Shown piece after piece: positions 10,130-18,775 of a stretch of DNA of 57,115 bases; the first letter of the stretch is position 1; the number at the start of each line of letters is the position of its first letter. The position numbers and the translations under genes are program-made. Location: NCBI GenBank assembly GCA_026126105.1, contig JAHCJV010000034.1, positions 1-57,115 on the forward strand, written 5' to 3'. The notes under the pieces were generated by a model. The model saw only the letters and a program-made list of their open reading frames with translations, was not told the origin of the DNA and did no database searches. This stretch comes from Enhydrobacter sp. (GTDB lineage: Bacteria > Pseudomonadota > Alphaproteobacteria > Reyranellales > Reyranellaceae).

Positions 10130-10819
10130 ATGAAGCCGCGGGTGCTGATCGTCGAGGACGAGACCGCGTTGGTGGAGTTGCTGCGCTACAATCTGGAGCA
10201 GGCGGGTTTTGCCGTCGCCGTTGCCTATGACGGCGAGGAAGCCTTGACTGCGGTGCAGGAGGACACGCCCGACCTGATCCTGCTCGACTGGATGCTCCCG
10301 CTGATGTCCGGCATCGAGGTCTGCCGCCAGCTGCGGCGTCAGACGTCGACCGCCAACCTGCCGATCATCATGCTGACCGCGCGCGGCGAGGAGGGCGATC
10401 GCGTGCGCGGCCTCGATGCCGGCGCCGACGACTACGTGCCGAAGCCGTTCTCACCGACCGAGCTGGTGGCCCGTATCCGGGCCGTATTGCGGCGCATCCG
10501 GCCCGCATTGGCCGACGAAGCGCTGAGCTACGCCGACATCGTGATGGACCTCGTGGCGCATCGCGTCACGCGCGCCGGCAAGCCGGTCCACCTCGGGCCG
10601 ACCGAGTTCCGCCTGCTGCGCCACTTCATGGAGCATCCCGGGCGCGTCTTTTCGCGCGAGCAGCTGCTCGATTCGGTGTGGGGCAAGGACGTCTATGTCG
10701 AGGCGCGCACGGTCGACGTGCACATCCGGCGCTTGCGCATTGCATTGAACGGCGACAACGAGGCCGACCTGATTCGCACCGTTCGCGCTGCCGGTTACGC
10801 GCTCGACGCGCAGGGATAG
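10130..10819 (+). CDS. phoB: phosphate regulon response regulator PhoB
   Basis: PhoB is the OmpR-type transcription factor activated by PhoR. Starting at ATG 10130 the protein is 229 residues, the usual PhoB length, and begins MKPRVLIVEDE. The receiver domain has the phosphoacceptor D53 in LLDWMLP and K105 in PKPF; the C-terminal winged helix (about 130-228) contains LGPTEFRLLRHFMEHPGRVFSREQLLD and VDVHIRRLR. An in-frame ATG at 10079 overlaps the phoU stop and would add 17 residues (MTMATTAPSRRDTQTSS) that family members do not normally have; it cannot be excluded. PhoB presumably binds the Pho boxes listed at 5432, 37622 and 48209. Confidence 0.94.
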   Translation: MKPRVLIVEDETALVELLRYNLEQAGFAVAVAYDGEEALTAVQEDTPDLILLDWMLPLMSGIEVCRQLRRQTSTANLPIIMLTARGEEGDRVRGLDAGADDYVPKPFSPTELVARIRAVLRRIRPALADEALSYADIVMDLVAHRVTRAGKPVHLGPTEFRLLRHFMEHPGRVFSREQLLDSVWGKDVYVEARTVDVHIRRLRIALNGDNEADLIRTVRAAGYALDAQG

Positions 10820-10961
10820 TTTTCCACATCTGCAGTCACGGGCCTGTAGCGGGTCGGCATTACACGGAATTCGCTCGTTCCGCCTTGGCATCCCACGCCC
10901 CGCACCGGAATGGGCAGGTTCCCCCCGGCACGGTCCATACCCCGTCCGTTGCCGGTAGCGA

Positions 10962-12368
10962 CTACCCCTCCTTCGGCCCCGAAGGAGGGGTTTCTTTTTC
11001 GAAGTGGCGGCGAACGATGGCCGCCAGCACGAGCGCCGGCAGGCCGAGCAGCGCAGTGTAGACGAAGAAGATCGCGTAACCCCCGAACTTGTGTGTGGCG
11101 GAGAATTCTTCCTGCAGCCTGTCGACGACCCATCCGGAAGAGCCGCCGAGCAGCTTGCCGGGCAGCGTCATGATCGAGGTGAAGAGCGCGTACTGCGTCG
11201 CCGTGTAGGCCGTGTTGGTCAGTCCCGACAGGAAGGCGATGAAGATCGAACCGGACATGCCGCCAACCAGGTTGTCCACGCTGATGGCGATGCCCAGGAT
11301 CAGCACGTCCGGCTGACCGACCCAGGCGAGCCACGAGAAGGTGAGATTGCTCGCCGCAATCAGGACCACCGCCGGCATCAGCAGCCGCGCCGCGCCGAGG
11401 CGGAAAACCAGCGCTCCGCCCAGCAGCGCGCCCAGGATCGTCATGGCGAACCCGTAGATCTTCGAGATATCGGCGATCTGGTCCTTGCTGAACCCCATGT
11501 CGATGTAGAACGGGTTGGCCATCACGCCCATCGCAATGTCCGACAACCTGAACAAGCCGATGAACAGCAGCAGAAGGACGGCCATCCAGCGGAAGCGCGC
11601 GAAGAAATCGACGAACGGGCAGACGATTGCACCGTACACGAAGATGAGCGCCTTGCGCGCCCAGCCGGGCATGTTCCGGAGACCTGCGGCGAAGACAGCA
11701 ACCTTGCCTTCGAGCTCGGCCGTCGCGGCAGTCGTGCGGTGCTCGGGCTCCGAGATCAGAAGCGTCGTCACGATTCCGACGAGACCGAGCGCCGCCATCG
11801 TCTGGTAGGCCGCCGTCCAGGAGACGAATTGCGCCACGTAGAGGGCGCCCGCCCCGGCGGCTAGAACGGCGATGCGGTAACCGAGCTGGTAAGTCGCGGC
11901 TGTCGCGCCCTGGAGGCTCGCATCTGTCGCTTCGATGCGGCAGGCGTCGAGGGCGATGTCCTGCGTGGCCGAGGAGAAGGCGACCACCAGCGCGAACACG
12001 ACCATCCACCACAGGTCGGTGCGCGGGTCGCAGAACGCCATGGCGAGCAGGCCGCCCGCGATCCCGCTCTGGGCCAGCAGCATCCAGCCGCGGCGCCGTC
12101 CCAGCCAGCGGGTCAGCAGCGGCAGGGGGACGCGATCGACGACAGGCGACCAGACGAACTTGAAGGAATAGGTAATGCCGATCCAGCTGATGAAGCCGAT
12201 GGCTGTTCGGCTGATGCCGTACTCGCGCAGCCACGCCGACAGCGTCGAGAAGACAAGCAGGAACGGCAGCCCGGCCGAGAAGCCGAGAAACAGGAACTGG
12301 ACGACGCGCGGATGGCGGTAGGTCGCGAGCGACTCCCGCCATCCCTTTGCAGGTGCGTCAGCGCTCAA
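10962..12368 (-). CDS. ampG: AmpG-family muropeptide MFS transporter
   Basis: AmpG permeases import anhydro-muropeptides released during cell-wall turnover, feeding recycling and beta-lactamase induction. The 468-residue protein has at least 12 hydrophobic segments; the first-helix region FLFLGFSAGLPFLLVFSTLSAWL and SWIGITYSFKFVWSPVVDR are characteristic of AmpG, as is the ATQDIALDACRIE segment. The start is taken as TTG 12368, which overlaps the kinase stop as TTGA and matches the 4-base overlaps elsewhere in this operon; an ATG at 12452 would lie deep inside the kinase gene. The last residues (PPSGPKEG) are encoded within the phoB terminator stem. Confidence 0.88.
   Translation of the reverse strand: MSADAPAKGWRESLATYRHPRVVQFLFLGFSAGLPFLLVFSTLSAWLREYGISRTAIGFISWIGITYSFKFVWSPVVDRVPLPLLTRWLGRRRGWMLLAQSGIAGGLLAMAFCDPRTDLWWMVVFALVVAFSSATQDIALDACRIEATDASLQGATAATYQLGYRIAVLAAGAGALYVAQFVSWTAAYQTMAALGLVGIVTTLLISEPEHRTTAATAELEGKVAVFAAGLRNMPGWARKALIFVYGAIVCPFVDFFARFRWMAVLLLLFIGLFRLSDIAMGVMANPFYIDMGFSKDQIADISKIYGFAMTILGALLGGALVFRLGAARLLMPAVVLIAASNLTFSWLAWVGQPDVLILGIAISVDNLVGGMSGSIFIAFLSGLTNTAYTATQYALFTSIMTLPGKLLGGSSGWVVDRLQEEFSATHKFGGYAIFFVYTALLGLPALVLAAIVRRHFEKETPPSGPKEG
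10965..10999 (+). terminator. Rho-independent terminator after phoB
   Basis: CCCCTCCTTC (10965-10974) pairs with GAAGGAGGGG (10981-10990) over a 6-base loop and is followed by TTTCTTTTT. It closes the phoR-pst-phoU-phoB block. On the minus strand the same bases encode the last residues of ampG, and no T-run follows the stem on that side, so it should act in one direction only. Confidence 0.88.
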
Positions 12369-13342
12369 ATCAGGTCCTTGAGCGGCGTCTCTGGCCGCGC
12401 ACCGACATGGGAGATGATCTCGGCTGCCGCGAGACCGCCGAGCCGGGCGCATTCGGCGAGCGGCTTGCCGCGGGTGAAGCCGAACAGGAAGCCGGAGGCA
12501 TAGAGATCGCCCGCACCCGTCGTGTCGACAATCCTTGAAACGGGCGCGGCAGGCACGGCATAGGTCTCGCCGCCCTTGATCACGACCGAGCCCTTCTCGC
12601 TGCGGGTGAGGGCGGCAATCTTGGCTTCCTTGCGCGTCGCCTCGAGCGCCGCCTCGAAGGTGTCGACCTCGTAGAGGGAAGTGATCTCGGATTCGTTGCC
12701 GAACAGGATGTCGACCTTGTCACGAATCAAGGCGCGGAACTCGTCGCGATACCGGCCGACGCAGAACGAGTCCGACAGGGTGATCGAGACAAGCCGGCCG
12801 GCGGCATGCGCCGCATCGAACGCCTTGAGCACCGCCTTCTTCGCCTCCGGCGCATCCCACAGATAGCCTTCCACGTAGGTCACCTGCGCGGCACCGACGA
12901 CGCCGGTGTCGATATCGTCGGGTCCGAGACCGGTGCAGGCGCCGAGATAGGTGTTCATCGTGCGTTGGGCGTCGGGCGTGACCATGATCAGGCAGCGTGC
13001 GGTCGACGGACCGCTGGTCGCCTGCGGGGTGTCGAACGACACGCCGATCGACTTCAGGTCGTGGCCGAACACGCTGCCGAGCTGGTCCTGCTTCACCTTG
13101 CCGATATAGGCGCCCTTGCCGCCGAACGATGCGACGCCGGCCATGGTGTTGCCGCACGAGCCGCCCGATACCTCGATGCCCGGCCCCATCGCGGCGTAGA
13201 GCGTCTCGGCGCGGGCCTCGTCGATCAGCATCATGCTGCCCTTGGTGAGCGCGTGCCGGGCGAGGAACGCGTCGTCGGCCCGGGTGATGACGTCGACGAT
13301 GGCGTTGCCGATACCGAGCACGTCGAAAGCGGCAGATGTCAT
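12365..13342 (-). CDS. PfkB-family carbohydrate kinase, adenosine-kinase-like
   Basis: The 325-residue protein is a ribokinase-fold kinase. N-terminal GIGNAIVDVI, the substrate segment VSGGSCGNTMAGVASFGGKGAYIGKV and the C-terminal DTTGAGDLYASGFLFG signature with catalytic Asp are intact. The pattern GGSCGNTMAGVA and IGKVKQDQLGSVF is that of the alphaproteobacterial adenosine-kinase-like group, which would phosphorylate adenosine or a related nucleoside; substrate is inferred. ATG 13342 overlaps the DsrE-like stop (ATGA), and its own stop overlaps ampG. Confidence 0.9.
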   Translation of the reverse strand: MTSAAFDVLGIGNAIVDVITRADDAFLARHALTKGSMMLIDEARAETLYAAMGPGIEVSGGSCGNTMAGVASFGGKGAYIGKVKQDQLGSVFGHDLKSIGVSFDTPQATSGPSTARCLIMVTPDAQRTMNTYLGACTGLGPDDIDTGVVGAAQVTYVEGYLWDAPEAKKAVLKAFDAAHAAGRLVSITLSDSFCVGRYRDEFRALIRDKVDILFGNESEITSLYEVDTFEAALEATRKEAKIAALTRSEKGSVVIKGGETYAVPAAPVSRIVDTTGAGDLYASGFLFGFTRGKPLAECARLGGLAAAEIISHVGARPETPLKDLI

Positions 13343-13728
13343 GAGATCTCCAGAAGATGCATGCCGGGTTTGGTTTCTTCGAGCAGAGTGATGATGCCGG
13401 CGATCGTGAAAGGAATGTCCGTGCGCAAGGACGCGCGATCGATATCGAGGGAACGCAGGCCCATCTCGCATACGATGAAGCGTGCGCCAAGCTCGATGCA
13501 GGCCTGCAGCAGCGTCTCGAAATCGCCGACGCCTCGTTGGCTGTTGAGCGCATCGTGGTCCCAGCCGTCGAGCGCGGGCTGGGACATGAGGGCGCGCAGG
13601 CCGTTCATGGTGAAGAACAGGATGGCCGACTGATTCACTGCGAGCGCGGCGCTGGCCATCGCCAGGGCGTAGTGCGCGTCCTCGTATCGTCCGGACCGCA
13701 CGATGATCGATAGCCCGCATTGGGTCAT
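13339..13728 (-). CDS. DsrE/DsrF-like family protein
   Basis: The 129-residue protein fits the small alpha/beta DsrE fold used in sulfur relay and related redox chemistry: a first strand (GLSIIVRSG), a helix rich in Ala (ALAMASAALAVNQ), a strand AILFFTMNGLRAL and later ARFIVCEMGLRSLDID with a single conserved-type Cys in the FIVCEMGL position. It is flanked by a MoeB-type E1 enzyme and a kinase, each overlapping by 4 bases. The MoeB neighbour makes a sulfur-transfer role possible, but that is inference. Confidence 0.8.
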   Translation of the reverse strand: MTQCGLSIIVRSGRYEDAHYALAMASAALAVNQSAILFFTMNGLRALMSQPALDGWDHDALNSQRGVGDFETLLQACIELGARFIVCEMGLRSLDIDRASLRTDIPFTIAGIITLLEETKPGMHLLEIS

Positions 13729-14507
13729 GCGTGACCGCCCGCATCCCCGCAGGTAGGGCAGTCGGGGCGCTTGTCGACCGCCAGTTCCTCGAAGGAGCCG
13801 TCGAGCGCGTCATACGTCAGCAGCCGGCCCGAAAGCGAGCGGCCGACACCCAGGATCTCCTTCACCACTTCAGTCGCCTGCAGCGCCCCGAGCGTGCCGG
13901 CGAGCGATCCCAGGACCCCGGCCTGCGCGCAGCTCGGCACGGCGTCTTCCGACGGTGCTGCAGGAAAGATACAGCGCAAGCATGGATGAGCAGGGCCCTG
14001 CCACGCCTTGTAGGTGGAGATCTGGCCATCGAAACGCAGGATCGCCGCCGCGACGAGCGGCTTCCTGAGACGAAAGCAGACGTCGTTCAGCAGGTAGCGG
14101 GTGGCAAAGTTGTCGCTGCCGTCGGCCACGATGTCGTAGTCGGCAACCAGTCGCTCGGCATTCTCCGCCGTCAGACGCTGCCTGTATGCGCGAACGGTCA
14201 CCTCGGGATTGATGTCCGAGAGCGCCCGCTCGGCGCTCGTCACCTTGGGCACGCCGATGTCGCGGGTGCGATGGATGATCTGGCGCTGCAGGTTCGAGAG
14301 ATCGACCGTATCGTCGTCGACCACGCCCAAAGTGCCGATACCGGCCGCCGCTAGATATTGCAGGAGGGGCGCGCCGAGTCCGCCGGCGCCCAGCACCAGC
14401 ACCTTCGCGGCAATCAGTCGCGACTGGCCGACGCCGCCGATTTCGGCCAGCACGATGTGCCGCGCGTATCGCCTGATCTGCATTTCCGTCATGTCGGGCG
14501 CCGTCAT
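13725..14507 (-). CDS. moeB: HesA/MoeB/ThiF-family adenylyltransferase
   Basis: MoeB/ThiF enzymes adenylate the C-terminal Gly of small sulfur carriers for molybdopterin or thiamine synthesis. The 260-residue protein has RYARHIVL near the N-terminus, nucleotide motif VLGAGGLGAPLLQYLAAAG, the SNLQRQIIHRTRDIG arginine finger segment, ADGSDNFATRYLLND with the Mg-binding Asp, and paired CxxC zinc ligands (CLRC, CPTC). The usual catalytic Cys loop region is present around AVPSCAQAGVLG. No rhodanese domain is attached. ATG 14507 is chosen; an in-frame ATG at 14492 (MTEMQIRRYARH) is also good and would leave more room for the divergent promoter. Confidence 0.9.
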   Translation of the reverse strand: MTAPDMTEMQIRRYARHIVLAEIGGVGQSRLIAAKVLVLGAGGLGAPLLQYLAAAGIGTLGVVDDDTVDLSNLQRQIIHRTRDIGVPKVTSAERALSDINPEVTVRAYRQRLTAENAERLVADYDIVADGSDNFATRYLLNDVCFRLRKPLVAAAILRFDGQISTYKAWQGPAHPCLRCIFPAAPSEDAVPSCAQAGVLGSLAGTLGALQATEVVKEILGVGRSLSGRLLTYDALDGSFEELAVDKRPDCPTCGDAGGHA

Positions 14508-14540
14508 GGTCCGCTTATAGCATGAGTGCTACTGACGCCG

Positions 14541-15767
14541 ATGACCACGACCGCCGAACCCGCCACCAAGATTCGCCCGACGCTGACGCCTGTCCTGCTG
14601 TCGTTGCTGGCGCTGCTGTCGGCGTTCACGCCCCTGTCGATCGACTTGTACCTGCCGGCCTTGCCGGTGATCGCCGTGGATTTGCACGGCACGGCCGGAG
14701 ACATCCAGCTCACCCTCTCGGCTTTCATGCTTGCCTTTGGCTTTGGCCAGATCTTCTACGGCCCGGCTGGAGACCGGTTTGGCCGCCGCCCGGTCATTTT
14801 GGGCGGTCTCGCGATCTATGTGCTGACCAGTATCGGGTGTGCATTCGCGCTGGAAGCGAGCCATCTGGTGTTGGCGCGCTTCCTGCAGGGCCTCGCGGCC
14901 TGCGGCGGCGTGGTGCTGGCGCGCACCATGGTGCGTGACCTCGCCGAACGCGACCAGGCGGCCCGCGCCATGTCGCTGATGATGGCCTGCACCTCGATCG
15001 CGCCGATGATGGCACCGCTGATCGGCGGGCAGATCCTGTGGTTCCTCGGCTGGCGCGCGGTTTTCTGGACGCTGGCCCTCATCGGCGTGGTCGCCTTGGC
15101 CATGTCCTATTTCTGGCTGCCCGAGACCCTGCGCCCGGAATACCGCCAGCCGCTGGTCGTGTCGTCGATCCTCAAGCGCTTCGGCGAGTTGCTGCGCCAT
15201 CGCGCCTTCATGGGATATGCCTTCACGACCTCGTTCATGTTTTCCGCATTGCTGTCGTTCATCTCGGGGTCGCCGTTCGTCTTCATCGAAAAATACGGCA
15301 TCGCGCCTCGGAACTATGGGCTGATTTTCGGCGGCATGATCGTGTTCATGACCATCGGCAGCCTGCTCAACGCCCGCTTCGTGCGGCTTCTGGGGCCCGA
15401 TAAGATCCTCCGCGTTGCCGTCTATGCGCCGCTGCTCTCGGGCATCTCGTCCATGGTGCTGGGCCAGGTCGAGGCGCGCTACGGTACCATCGGCATGTGG
15501 CCGATCGTGGCCTGCTTCGCGCCGCAGATCGCCACCATCAGCCTGATCGGCCCCAACGCGATGGCATTGGCGCTACAGCGCTACCCACACATGGCGGGTA
15601 CCGCCTCCTCGCTTATGGGCGTCATGCAGTTCGGCCTCGGCGCCCTGTTCGGTGCGATCGTCGGCCAGACCTACGACGGCACGATCGGTCCGATGACCCT
15701 GGCCATGGGCGTCGCCGGCATCCTCTGTTTCCTGTCGAACCGCGTGCTGGTGGGAAACCGGAGTTAG
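14541..15767 (+). CDS. Bcr/CflA family drug-resistance MFS exporter (copy 1)
   Basis: Proton-driven exporters of this family confer resistance to bicyclomycin, chloramphenicol and related drugs. The 408-residue protein has 12 helices, the family motif LSAFTPLSIDLYLPALP in helix 1, GPAGDRFGRRPVIL (motif A) after helix 2 and ACGGVVLARTMVRDLA in helix 4. ATG 14541 is preferred to the upstream GTG 14526 because it leaves a normal N-terminal tail. It is divergent from the moeB operon with about 33 bases between the two starts. A second close copy follows directly. Confidence 0.92.
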   Translation: MTTTAEPATKIRPTLTPVLLSLLALLSAFTPLSIDLYLPALPVIAVDLHGTAGDIQLTLSAFMLAFGFGQIFYGPAGDRFGRRPVILGGLAIYVLTSIGCAFALEASHLVLARFLQGLAACGGVVLARTMVRDLAERDQAARAMSLMMACTSIAPMMAPLIGGQILWFLGWRAVFWTLALIGVVALAMSYFWLPETLRPEYRQPLVVSSILKRFGELLRHRAFMGYAFTTSFMFSALLSFISGSPFVFIEKYGIAPRNYGLIFGGMIVFMTIGSLLNARFVRLLGPDKILRVAVYAPLLSGISSMVLGQVEARYGTIGMWPIVACFAPQIATISLIGPNAMALALQRYPHMAGTASSLMGVMQFGLGALFGAIVGQTYDGTIGPMTLAMGVAGILCFLSNRVLVGNRS

Positions 15768-15835
15768 CGGTAGCGATTGGCGACTTCGTCTCCCGTGTCC
15801 GCCCCCGGGCTCGACATGGTACAGCACAGACGACG

Positions 15836-17047
15836 ATGGCTGCGACCGCGACCCGCCCGACACTGAAGCCGCTCCTGCTGGCGCTGCTCGCCCTGCTGTC
15901 AGCCTTCACGCCGCTGTCGATCGACATGTATCTGCCGGCGCTGCCGGTGATCGCGACCGATCTTCGCGGCACGGCGGGCGACATCCAGCTCACGCTTTCC
16001 GCGTTTCTGATCGCCTTCGGCTTCGGTCAGATTTTCTATGGACCGGCGGGCGACCGGTTCGGTCGCCGGCCGGTGATCCTGACCGGGCTCGCCACCTACG
16101 TCGTGGCCAGCATCGGCTGCGCCTTCGCAGCGGAAGCGGGCCATCTCGTGCTGCTGCGCCTGTTGCAAGGGCTGGCGGCGTGTGGCGGCGTGGTGCTGGC
16201 CCGCACCATGGTGCGCGACCTGGCGGAGAAGGACCAGGCGGCGCGGGCGATGTCGCTGATGCATGCCTGCTCCTCGATCGCCCCGATGCTGGCGCCGCTG
16301 ATCGGCGGGCAAGTCCTGTGGTTCTTCGGCTGGCGCGCGATCTTCTGGGTGTTGGCCGGCATCGGCGTGCTGGCCTGGCTGGCAACCTGGCTGCGTCTTC
16401 CCGAGACCTTGCGGCCGGAGTATCGCCAGCCTCTTCATCTCGGCTCGGTAATGAAGCGCTACGGCGAGCTGGTGCGTCATCGCGCCTTCATGGGCTACGC
16501 GCTGACCGGTGCTTTCCAGTTCGGCGCGCTGTTCTCCTTCCTGTCGGGCTCGCCCTTCGTGTTCATCGAGCGCTACGGCATCGAGCCACGAATCTACGGA
16601 CTGATCTTCGGCGCCCAGGTCATGTTCCTGACGATGGGCAGCCTGCTGAACGCGCGCTTCGTGCCCAGGGTGGGCGCCCACCGCATGCTGCGCTCCGCCG
16701 TCGTCGTGCCGGCGATCGTCGGCCCGGCCGTGCTGTTGCTGGGTCTTGTGGAAGCGCGCACCGGGGCGATCGGCCTGTGGCTGTTCCTGCCTCTGTTCGT
16801 CCTGCAAATCGCCTCCAACAGCTTTGTCGGCGCTAACGCCATGGCGATGGCCCTGCAGCGCTACCCGCATATGGCGGGGACGGCCTCGTCATTGATGGGC
16901 GTCATGCAGTTCGGGATTGGCGCCTTGTTTGGCGCGGTTGTCGGCCAGGCCTTCAACGGCACCATCGTTCCCATGACCGCGGCGATGGGGCTCGCCGGGA
17001 TGTTGTGTTTCGCCAGCAATCGGCTGCTCGTCGGAAACCGGCCTTAG
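15836..17047 (+). CDS. Bcr/CflA family drug-resistance MFS exporter (copy 2)
   Basis: This 403-residue protein is a close paralogue of the preceding one: the stretch from LLSAFTPLSID to GWRAIFW aligns without gaps and with few substitutions, as do the RHRAFMGYA segment and the C-terminal QRYPHMAGTASSLMGVMQFG. The start ATG 15836 gives an N-terminus (MAATATRPTLKPLLLALLALL) that lines up with copy 1; the frame is open further upstream but reads over copy 1 in another frame. Its stop overlaps the stop of the convergent monooxygenase gene by 4 bases. Tandem duplication is the simplest origin. Confidence 0.92.
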   Translation: MAATATRPTLKPLLLALLALLSAFTPLSIDMYLPALPVIATDLRGTAGDIQLTLSAFLIAFGFGQIFYGPAGDRFGRRPVILTGLATYVVASIGCAFAAEAGHLVLLRLLQGLAACGGVVLARTMVRDLAEKDQAARAMSLMHACSSIAPMLAPLIGGQVLWFFGWRAIFWVLAGIGVLAWLATWLRLPETLRPEYRQPLHLGSVMKRYGELVRHRAFMGYALTGAFQFGALFSFLSGSPFVFIERYGIEPRIYGLIFGAQVMFLTMGSLLNARFVPRVGAHRMLRSAVVVPAIVGPAVLLLGLVEARTGAIGLWLFLPLFVLQIASNSFVGANAMAMALQRYPHMAGTASSLMGVMQFGIGALFGAVVGQAFNGTIVPMTAAMGLAGMLCFASNRLLVGNRP

Positions 17048-18747
17048 TTAGCTGGAGGCGACCGCAGGGACGCGCCCAGCGACTGAGGGCAAAGTGCGTA
17101 GAGGCGCAACGCCTGAGAGAGAGCCTCCTGCGAAAGGGGGCTGTCATCTCGAGCCACGGCGGCGACGTGGCCATCGGGTCTCACCAGGATCGCGCCGCCC
17201 CCGCGTACGAGGGAGGCGCCCGGCCAGGGGGGCTCGAACCGGATGCCGTCGTCGAGGGACACCCACTGAAGATCGGGCGTCGCATCGGACCAGGCCCGCC
17301 AGCTCGGACCGGCGGAAGCAGCCAGCACGGTGAACCGCGTGGGATCGAGCAGGTCGAGCATGGAGACCCGGCGTCCGTTTTTTTGGAACCAGGCATGCGG
17401 CAGCCGGGCGCCTGGCTCGATCGATGGATCGTAGCGCGTCGGATCGGCCGGCCCGCGGACCGGCGGTCCGTAGGAGAAGCCAAGCTGCAGACCGGCGCTG
17501 ATGAAATGGTCGCGGTTCGCCTCGATCTCCTCGCGGATCTTCTTCATCGCATCGGGCCCGATGTCGCCGGACGCAAGCGACGTCGTTGCGTTGGCGAACA
17601 GTGGCACGAGGCGCGCGGCGTTGTGCAGGCTCTGTTCCGTGTTAATCGCGGCGACCGGCCGCCGCTCGCGCTCGTAGGTGTCGAGCAGCGTGCCGGCGGC
17701 GCGGCCGCGTTCGACGGCAGCGATTTTCCAGACCAGGTTGTGCGCGTCCTGCAGGCCGGTGTTGAGGCCGAGCCCGCCGGTCGGCGGGAATCGATGTGCC
17801 GCGTCGCCGGCCAGGAAGCAGTTGCCGCTGCGATAGGCGTTCGCGACCTGCGCGGCCATCGTCCACGGCACGACATGCCGGATGGCGACCGGCACGTCAT
17901 CGACTCCGATCGCGCGGCGGATCAGGGCCCGGCAATGCTCGTCCGAATAGTCCGAGCGCACGAAGTCTGTCGGATGGAAGCGGGGCGAGTAGACCCAGGT
18001 CGAAGCGGGGTCGTAGGCGATGAAGGTGCCTGCGGCGTCGGGCGCCATGATCCAGTAGAGAAAGCCCAGCCGCTCCCCGAGAAGTGGCCGCAGGTTGGCT
18101 TCGAAGTGGATCGTGACTCTCTGGCGCACCGCGGGATCGCCGTCCATGCCGATGTCGAGGAAGTCGCGCACGGCGCTGTTCGCGCCGTCGGCGGCGACCA
18201 GGTATCGGCTGCGCGTGGTGAAAGCGCCTGCATCCCCTTCGATGGTCGATTCGACCATTCCGTCGCCGATCCGGCAACCGGACCAAGTATGGCCACGTCG
18301 TATCTCCACACCGGAACAGCGGGCGGCTTCGCGGGCCAAGATGCCTTCGAGCCGCGGCTGGGCGAGGTTCAGCATCGGCGTCGGCGTAAGCGCATCCGTT
18401 CGCGGATCTGAGGTGGAGAGGACGCCGAGTTCGCGGCCCACCAACGTCTGCAGGAACCAGACATGACGGGTGGCATCCGGCGGCGAGCCCTGCGCATACA
18501 TCTCATCGACGTCGAGGCCGGCCGACCGGAAGATTTCGAGGCTGCGCGGATTGACGACGTGCGCTTTCGGCGCACTATCCTGGCGCGGCCGGCGCCGCTC
18601 GACCACGAGACAGTCGATGCCCTGGCGTGATAGCAGGATGGCCGCCAGCAGCCCGACCGGCCCGGCGCCGACGATCAGGACTGTGGTGTCGGTGCGGGAA
18701 GCGGGGTACTTCGTGCGACGGCTCGCAGGTTGTGCGTTCTCGATCAT
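17044..18747 (-). CDS. FAD-dependent monooxygenase, PheA/TfdB (MhpA-like) group
   Basis: Enzymes of this group hydroxylate phenolic or related aromatic compounds with NAD(P)H and O2. The 567-residue protein has the FAD-binding GxGxxG motif VLIVGAGPVGLLAAILLSRQG at about 23-43, the DG motif VAADGANSAVRDFL, and the second FAD motif GNCFLAGDAAHRFPPTGGLGLNTGLQDAHNLVWK. The C-terminal part (about 430-560) has the thioredoxin-like dimerisation domain ending in AILVRPDGHVAA, typical of PheA/TfdB/MhpA. The exact substrate is unknown. It is last of a three-gene unit with the VOC enzyme and the binding protein, which suggests a ring-hydroxylation step followed by a ring-modifying step. Confidence 0.9.
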   Translation of the reverse strand: MIENAQPASRRTKYPASRTDTTVLIVGAGPVGLLAAILLSRQGIDCLVVERRRPRQDSAPKAHVVNPRSLEIFRSAGLDVDEMYAQGSPPDATRHVWFLQTLVGRELGVLSTSDPRTDALTPTPMLNLAQPRLEGILAREAARCSGVEIRRGHTWSGCRIGDGMVESTIEGDAGAFTTRSRYLVAADGANSAVRDFLDIGMDGDPAVRQRVTIHFEANLRPLLGERLGFLYWIMAPDAAGTFIAYDPASTWVYSPRFHPTDFVRSDYSDEHCRALIRRAIGVDDVPVAIRHVVPWTMAAQVANAYRSGNCFLAGDAAHRFPPTGGLGLNTGLQDAHNLVWKIAAVERGRAAGTLLDTYERERRPVAAINTEQSLHNAARLVPLFANATTSLASGDIGPDAMKKIREEIEANRDHFISAGLQLGFSYGPPVRGPADPTRYDPSIEPGARLPHAWFQKNGRRVSMLDLLDPTRFTVLAASAGPSWRAWSDATPDLQWVSLDDGIRFEPPWPGASLVRGGGAILVRPDGHVAAVARDDSPLSQEALSQALRLYALCPQSLGASLRSPPAN

Positions 18748-18775
18748 GGAGCGCGAGGGGCGGCCTACGTGACTC

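Noticed and set aside
17005..18411. A 468-codon plus-strand frame opposite the FAD monooxygenase
   Set aside because: Composition is typical of an antisense frame in GC-rich DNA and no motif is seen.
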